Source of the DNA: Pelobates cultripes
Lineage: Eukaryota > Chordata > Amphibia > Anura > Pelobatidae
Reading direction: 5' to 3'
Length of the DNA stretch: 64,000 nucleotides
NCBI GenBank assembly: GCA_933207985.1
Contig: OW240912.1
Coordinates: 77,130,829-77,194,828 of the forward strand
Shown one piece after another: positions 58,980 to 64,000 of this stretch; positions within the stretch are counted from its first letter, which is position 1, and the number at the start of each line of letters is the position of its first letter. The notes under the pieces were generated by a model. That model was not told the origin of the DNA, searched no databases, and saw nothing but the letters and a program-made list of their open reading frames with translations. The position numbers and the translations under genes were made by a program.

Positions 58980-59228
58980 AGGGAGGGAGTGACAGGAGGG
59001 AGCGCTGAACGTTTCCCTCCTGTCAGTCCCTCTCCTCAGGCTGCGCCCGGGCGGGCAAAGCTGCAGCCGCCTGAGGCTCTCTGCAGAGCGCTCGGGCGGC
59101 TGCAGCAGGAGGAGGGCCGGCACCCCCTCCCAAGGCACCCCCCACCCTGCTGGCACCCGGGGCGGACTGCCCCTCCGCCCCCCCTTAGTACGCCACTGAT
59201 TTGCCTCATGCAGTGCAACACATTTCCT

Positions 59229-60180
59229 TCACATACAGTTGATCAGGTTGTTGATTGTGGCCTGTGGAATGTTGGTCCACTCCTCTTCAATGGCTGTGCA
59301 AAGTGGCTGGATATTGACAGGACCTGGGACACGCTGTTGTATACGCCGACCCAGAGCATCCCAAACATGCTCAATGGGTGACATGTCCGGTGAGTATGAA
59401 ATAACTGGGATGTTTTCAGCTTCCAGGAATTGTGTACAGATTCTTGCAACACGGGGCCATGCATTATCATGCTTCAACATGAGGTGATGGTCGTGGATGA
59501 ATGGCACAACAATGGGCCTCAGGATCTCGTCACGGTATCTCTGTGCATTCAAAATGCCATCAATAAAATGCACCTGTGTTCGTTGTCCATAATATACGCC
59601 TGCCCATACCATAATCCCACCGTCACCATGGATCACTCGATTCACAACGTTGAGATCAGCAAACCGCTCGACCACGCAATGCCATACACACTGTCTGCTA
59701 TCGGCCAGTGTTTACAGGATTCATTCATGAAAAGAACACCTCTCCAAAGTGCCAGATGCCATTGAATGTGAGCATTTGCCCACTCAAGTCGGATACGACG
59801 ATGAACTACAGTCAGGTCAAGACCCCAATGAGGACAACGAGCATGCAGATGAGCTTCCCTGAGATGGTTTCTGACAGTTTGTGCAGACATTCTTTGGTTA
59901 TGCAAATTGATTGTTGCAGCATCTGTCCGGATGGCTGGTCTCAGACGATCTCGGAGGTGAAGATGCTGGATGTGGAGGTAGGTCCTGGGCTGGTGTGGTT
60001 ACACGTGGTCTGCAGTTGTGAGGCCGGTTGGATGTACTGACAAATTCTCTGAAATGCATTTGGAGACGGCTTATGGTAGAGAAATGAACATTCAATTCAC
60101 GGGCAACAGCTCTGGTGGACATTCCTGCAGTCAGCATGCCAATTGCATGCTCCCTCAAAACTTGCAATATCTGTGGCATT
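59229..60180 (-). pseudogene. Tc1 transposase, inactivated
   Basis: Minus-strand start [16 protein letters not shown] at 60179, with helix-turn-helix wording [20 protein letters not shown]. The catalytic domain is at 59675-59229: the second Asp in MLKHDNAWPRVAR and the Glu in PDMSPIEHVWD are intact. At the first catalytic site the sequence reads VLFMNES where the family has a TDES-type motif, so the Asp is lost. The frame changes around 59900 and 59675. Inactive. Confidence 0.85.
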
Positions 60181-60264
60181 GTGCTGTGTGATAAAACTGA
60201 ACATTTTAGATTGGCCTTTTATTGTGGCCAGCCTAAGGCACATTTTCGCTATATTTGTGTACCT

Positions 60265-61244
60265 GCAGGCCCCCGGCTACCAGTTTATGGCAGAGGGGGC
60301 CCACAGCACACTCTCACTTCCCTTCCCAGCAGCTCCCCTGTCTAAATCTTGTGAGTCCTGCGGCTGTCAGAGAGTTGTGTGGGTTACCAGTGCAACGCTC
60401 CACGCAGCACGCAGGCCACGAGAGTTAGAGACAGGGGAGCTGCTGCGAAGGGAAGTGAGAGTGTGCTGCGGGCCCTCTCTGCAGAGTCCAGCGGCTGGCT
60501 GCAAACACCATGCCACCGGACCACCAGGGAATGTGATCTCCCCCCTCCCTGGTCAGGTAAGAAGCAGGGAGGGGGGAGTAAAATAAAATGTTATAAAATA
60601 TATATTTTTTAAAAAGTAAAAAAAAATTAAAATGCCCCCCCCATTTTACACACACTACATCCACTACACAAACACATATTCTGTGTTCACTACACACACG
60701 CTACATTTACTACACAAACACGCACTCTGTATTCACTATACACACCACATCCAATACACACAAACACTACATCCACTACACAAACATACACTTACTCTGC
60801 ATTCACTATACACACACTACATTCACTACACAAACACACACTCTGTCTTCACTATACACACTCTGCCTTCACTACACAAACACATTCTGCATTCACTAAA
60901 CAAACACACACTACAACCACTACACAAACACACACTCTGCATTCACTACACACAAACACTACATCCACTACACAAACACACACTCTGCATCTAATATGCA
61001 CCTCATACATTACACAAATGTACAATCTGCATCCACTATACACACTACATCCAGTACACACACCACACCCACTTTACACACGCACTCTGCATCCACTACA
61101 CACATTCTACATCCACTACACACACACCACAATCAGTACACACACTGCATTCCTGTGGGCAGACTCTGGGGTGGCCCTGTGGGCGAACTGAGGGGCAGCC
61201 CTGTGGGTGGAATAGGGGGCAGGCCTCGGGGCCTCTTTGCCCTG
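60265..61244. mobile_element. Probable hAT-like element with CACTACA minisatellite
   Basis: CAGGCCCCCGGCTACCAG at the left and inverse CAGGGCAAAGAGGCCCCGAG at the right are only loosely similar. The interior follows the common plan: GC-rich block, ACCACCAGGGAATG, GGTAAGAAGCAGGGAGGGGG, AT-rich stretch, CATCCACTACACAAACACAC minisatellite (60640-61150). No target duplication found. Confidence 0.45.
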
Positions 61245-62266
61245 TAGTGATTTTTGCTACCTGAGAGTCTGTTTATACGGTGTATTGGATTTCCTATTTT
61301 CTGACCTCAGTTTGTTATACTATTCTTGCTCTCTGTTATCCTGATCTTGGCCTGGCTATCAATTCTGTGTTTTTCCGTTATCCTGACCTTGTCCTGTCTC
61401 TCGTTTATTCTGCTGGCAGACATTTATCTGTCTCCTGCACAAACTCTTTGACGATCTGTACATGTACCTTTACTGTTTCCTTTAGGTTTGCGTTTTAGGG
61501 TAACTCTATTCCTGGCAAAAGTGATTTTAAATTAATTTGCATTGTTTGCTGTAGATGTGCCAGGGAAGTCAGGTATACAAAGTAATTTCACAACCTATAG
61601 CTAACTTGTAGCTTTCAGTTTGCGTAAAATCCTTAGAATTCCGCTTTAAATTGTGTAGCGTGCTTTGCAAGTAAGAACAGTCCTCATGTGACCTTTGAGA
61701 CACTGACAAAATATTTGAAAACCAGTTAAAGTGATTTTTGATGTTTTGATGCTATATGAGCTGTGAAATAGTAAAAACAGAAACTGTAACAGCTGGACAG
61801 TTCAGCATTTCTGAATAAATGAAACTATATCCTTTGTTAGTTATGCAGTCCACTATCCATATGCTTTTCTTGTCTTTCTATATAGTTAATTCTCTGAATT
61901 GTATCACGTCTGGAATAGATAAATCTCTATAAATCATAGATTAGAAATGATAAATTGTAAATTCATAAGTGTTTTAATATTTTTATTGTTCCCTTATGTA
62001 TATTGTTTTTAAAAAATGATGTGTGTAGTTTTTTTTTTTTTTAGTAAATTAATGGTTTAATGTGCTGTAGTTATAAATGTATCTCAAACAGAGGAGGGAA
62101 TATCATCTCCCAAAGTTCCCTTTTTTAAAACCATGCAGAGCAGTTACCTTTTTAGTCAGTTTCCTTTTTAGAGAATTGAAACCTGGATTTGTATGGCTGC
62201 TACCACACTGTTTGTGTTAATAAAGTTTTGTGAATATGAAAGCTGTAAATGGTCAGCCATTTAGAA
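61245..62266. other. Unassigned sequence with a direct repeat
   Basis: 61727-61845 is homologous to 63375-63480 in the same orientation (shared GAAACTGTAACAnCTGGA and TTTCTGAATAAATGAAAC). Otherwise nothing recognised. Confidence 0.45.
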
Positions 62267-62404
62267 CAAGGGTCCCCAAAAGGTAGATCCCCAGATGTTT
62301 TAAAACTACAACTTTCATGATGCTCTATCATTCTAAAGGCATGCAGAGCATCATGGGAGTTGTAGTACTGCAACATCTGGGGATCTACCGTTTGGGCAGC
62401 CCTG
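62267..62404. mobile_element. Foldback MITE
   Basis: GGTAGATCCCCAGATGTTTT and inverse around CAACATCTGGGGATCTACC, plus ACTACAACTTTCATGATGCT with its inverse; arms of about 60 bases. Outer ends CAAGGGTCCCC / GGGCAGCCCTG suggest hAT type. Confidence 0.65.
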
Positions 62405-62635
62405 CGTTAGATTGGCAGAAGCAGTAGTGTTGCCATTATACTCATGCGTGGTAGCGTCACTCACGTGTCAGGTAAGGGTGATCAGTTGAGATTGTGGAGA
62501 CTACAAATATGAAGTGAATTGAAGGGTCTCTGCAGCTCTTAAAAAATCCAATAGGACGAAACACGTCAAACTTGAACAAGGATTCTCTTTACAACACGAA
62601 CAGCCTTTCGTACAGTGCCGCCCCCTGTCAGGATT

Positions 62636-63113
62636 ACAGAATGATCCAGCACGTAGAATTGTGTAACACAAAGGACTGATAGGTAACGTATACCGGACCT
62701 TAGAATGGCCGGACTAACGTACCAAAGAATAGTCAGGAATAGCCAAGGTCAAGGGAAAAAGAAAGAGACACAACGATAAGAAAAAGCCAGGAGTCAGGGA
62801 TGCCAGAAAACAGGGAAGTCAAAAACAATGCCAAAGTCAAATAACCAGAATCAATAACGCACTCTCAGACAACCACAAGGGAAACCACGACAGGGCACTG
62901 AGCAGGATGAGAACTGGGCCTAAATACCCATCCTCTAGATCTGATAGGCTGTAACCGGCCTTTGACCCCAAAGGCAGTTACCAGGTTTCCATTTGCATAA
63001 TTGCTGCTCAGTATTAACCCTTCTGTGGATTTGGTTGCTGCTCGGCACAACTTTTCATGTGTGGACAGTAAATGCCATTAACCACATTTTTATAAGCGGA
63101 TGAATACGTGACA
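62636..63113. mobile_element. Solo LTR candidate
   Basis: Begins TGTCAGGATTACAG and ends ATACGTGACA (TG...CA, TGTCA/TGACA inverted), with CCCCC on both sides (62631-62635, 63114-63118). Contains GACAGGGCACTGAG, also seen at 4410. A low-complexity duplication is weak evidence. Confidence 0.4.
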
Positions 63114-63118
63114 CCCCC

Positions 63119-64000
63119 GAACTCGGAGTCTCCATCTTCTCCTTTAAAGAGAACTTGATACCAGTAGAAGGGTGTACAGGGGGACTATCGGGAGGCTTCT
63201 GGCCCTTGGGCATTTGCAATTGTTACACAATTTATCGTTGTGCTTTAACTTTGTGATTGTACACATGGAATGTTTTTATACCTTTTTATGTCATTGAATT
63301 CCTACATTATAAACATTTTTTTATTTCTTATATTTTGAGTTTATGTTGCATATTTGTGTACACAATTTTTGTAGTTTAAAGGGATTGTTGGTGATGAGAT
63401 GCTACATAAACTGTTAAAGATTAAAAACTGAAACTGTAACAACTGGAAAATTTATTATTTCTGAATAAATGAAACCATACACTTTATTGTTTTTTATTGA
63501 TATCGTAAATACATGTAAATTCTGTCACTAGAAAAAATGCCTTTTTTTTGATTTTGTACATATTTACATAATGTGTAATTGGTTTAAGAATTGTATAACA
63601 TCACTTGTATTTTGCCAACATGGCATGTCTGTATTTTTACTATGGTAGCTTACTGTCATGAGGAAATCTAGGTCATGTGACCAGGAAGTGTTGAGTCACA
63701 TTTATTTTAAAGTCAGAAAAAAAAAACTATAGAAAAAAATATAATCTGCTCTACTACATATCTTTACATTGAGACATAAGCAGCTATACATTTGCAATAT
63801 AATTTATTCTTGCAATATCTAATGAGGCCTCAAATTTAAAGGGGCACTGTAGGCTCTATAAACATATAATTTCTTTAAACTGGTTATAGTGCTTGGAGTC
63901 CTCTGACGCTGTCCCTCCATGCAGTCTTAAAACCAGCCACACTAAACACTAAATTAGGGTCCCATACCTGCCACAGTCTGTCCCCTACTGGAGGTGTCGC
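63119..64000. other. Unassigned sequence, partial TTAA MITE at the end
   Basis: From about 63836 (TTTAAAGGGGCACTGTAGGC) the sequence resembles the left part of the TTAA MITE at 53012 (TGCTTGGAGTCCTCTGACGC compared with GCCTGGAGTCCCCTGGCGT). It runs off the window. Confidence 0.4.

Larger units (their letters stand above)
57516..59198. mobile_element. hAT-like element inside the Tc1 transposon
   Basis: Termini CAGGGGCGTACCTAG and inverse CAGTGGCGTACTAAG; target duplications ATTTGCTT (57508-57515) and ATTTGCCT (59199-59206) agree at 7 of 8. Interior: AGAACCACTACATTAAGCTG hairpin (57671-57702), TGCATTGTGTGTAAGGG minisatellite (58020-58275), an assembly gap, a CATCTCTCCTTATTCTCCCC minisatellite (58654-58790), and a 175-base palindrome (58805-58979). 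Confidence 0.82.
57158..60243 (-). mobile_element. Tc1-like transposon split by a hAT element
   Basis: The left terminus (CACTGAACAAAATATATTTA, next to TA at 57156-57157) and about 350 bases of terminal region precede a hAT insertion at 57516-59198; the transposon then resumes at 59199 and runs to about 60243, where an unrelated GC-rich repeat replaces the expected right terminus. Internal CAGGTGTGCCTTAGGCTGGC (57391) recurs inverted in altered form near 60220. Confidence 0.8.

Noticed and set aside
1..64000. tRNA, rRNA or other classical RNA genes
   Set aside because: I looked for tRNA-like A/B boxes with cloverleaf context and for rRNA-like blocks and found none that I could support; a covariance scan would be decisive.

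Overview
This window looks like a gene-poor stretch of a large vertebrate genome, most likely a frog or other amphibian. The inference rests on one intron-containing vertebrate gene (SAT1), a repeat mixture typical of amphibians (hAT, Tc1/mariner and TTAA-flanked MITEs, CR1/Rex1/L1-like LINEs, a gammaretrovirus-like ERV), many CA/TG minisatellites, and two assembly gaps (25861-25960 and 58315-58653). Nothing looks prokaryotic: no operons, ribosome binding sites or CRISPR arrays are visible. Species cannot be fixed from sequence alone.

The only host gene I can support is SAT1 (spermidine/spermine N1-acetyltransferase 1) on the + strand, coding span 34917-38531. Six coding exons join to a complete 171-residue protein with consensus splice sites. 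The promoter side (34522-34740) has a CTCF-like motif, an AP-1/NRF2-like site, a palindromic C/EBP site, an inverted CCAAT box and a GC box. A single upstream AUG opens a 45-codon ORF overlapping the SAT1 start. Intron 3 contains a good candidate for the polyamine-controlled premature-stop (poison) exon known from mammalian SAT1 (36547-36677, nested short form 36618-36677), with a 12-bp hairpin. Two polyadenylation signals follow. Together these suggest that transcription, splicing and translation control of polyamine catabolism are all represented here.

The remaining ~60 kb is mostly transposable elements. Left flank (1-16 kb): hAT ends, a hammerhead-ribozyme-like motif of the Penelope type (~3.7 kb), a TTCGG-rich MITE, TTAA MITEs, an L1-like retroposon (10.3-12.2 kb) and a mariner foldback (12.9-13.4 kb) enclosing a segment also present inverted at 1.5 kb. 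16.2-25.9 kb: a near full-length but broken LINE with a 2A motif at its N terminus, a hAT element with a CACA minisatellite, a broken ERV gag-protease region and a Tc1 element with intact ends. 28.2-33.8 kb: a nested stack in which a LINE copy is split by two hAT elements with 8-bp target duplications, all lying between inverted hAT ends. Right flank (39-64 kb): further hAT elements with perfect or near-perfect 8-bp duplications, L1-like ORF1 fragments, more TTAA MITEs, a Tc1 element interrupted by a hAT, and a solo-LTR candidate.

Several hAT families with different termini share one internal plan (GC-rich palindromes, then a CACA/TGTG minisatellite, sometimes a hairpin also found in the TTAA MITEs). 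This is the main structural theme outside SAT1.
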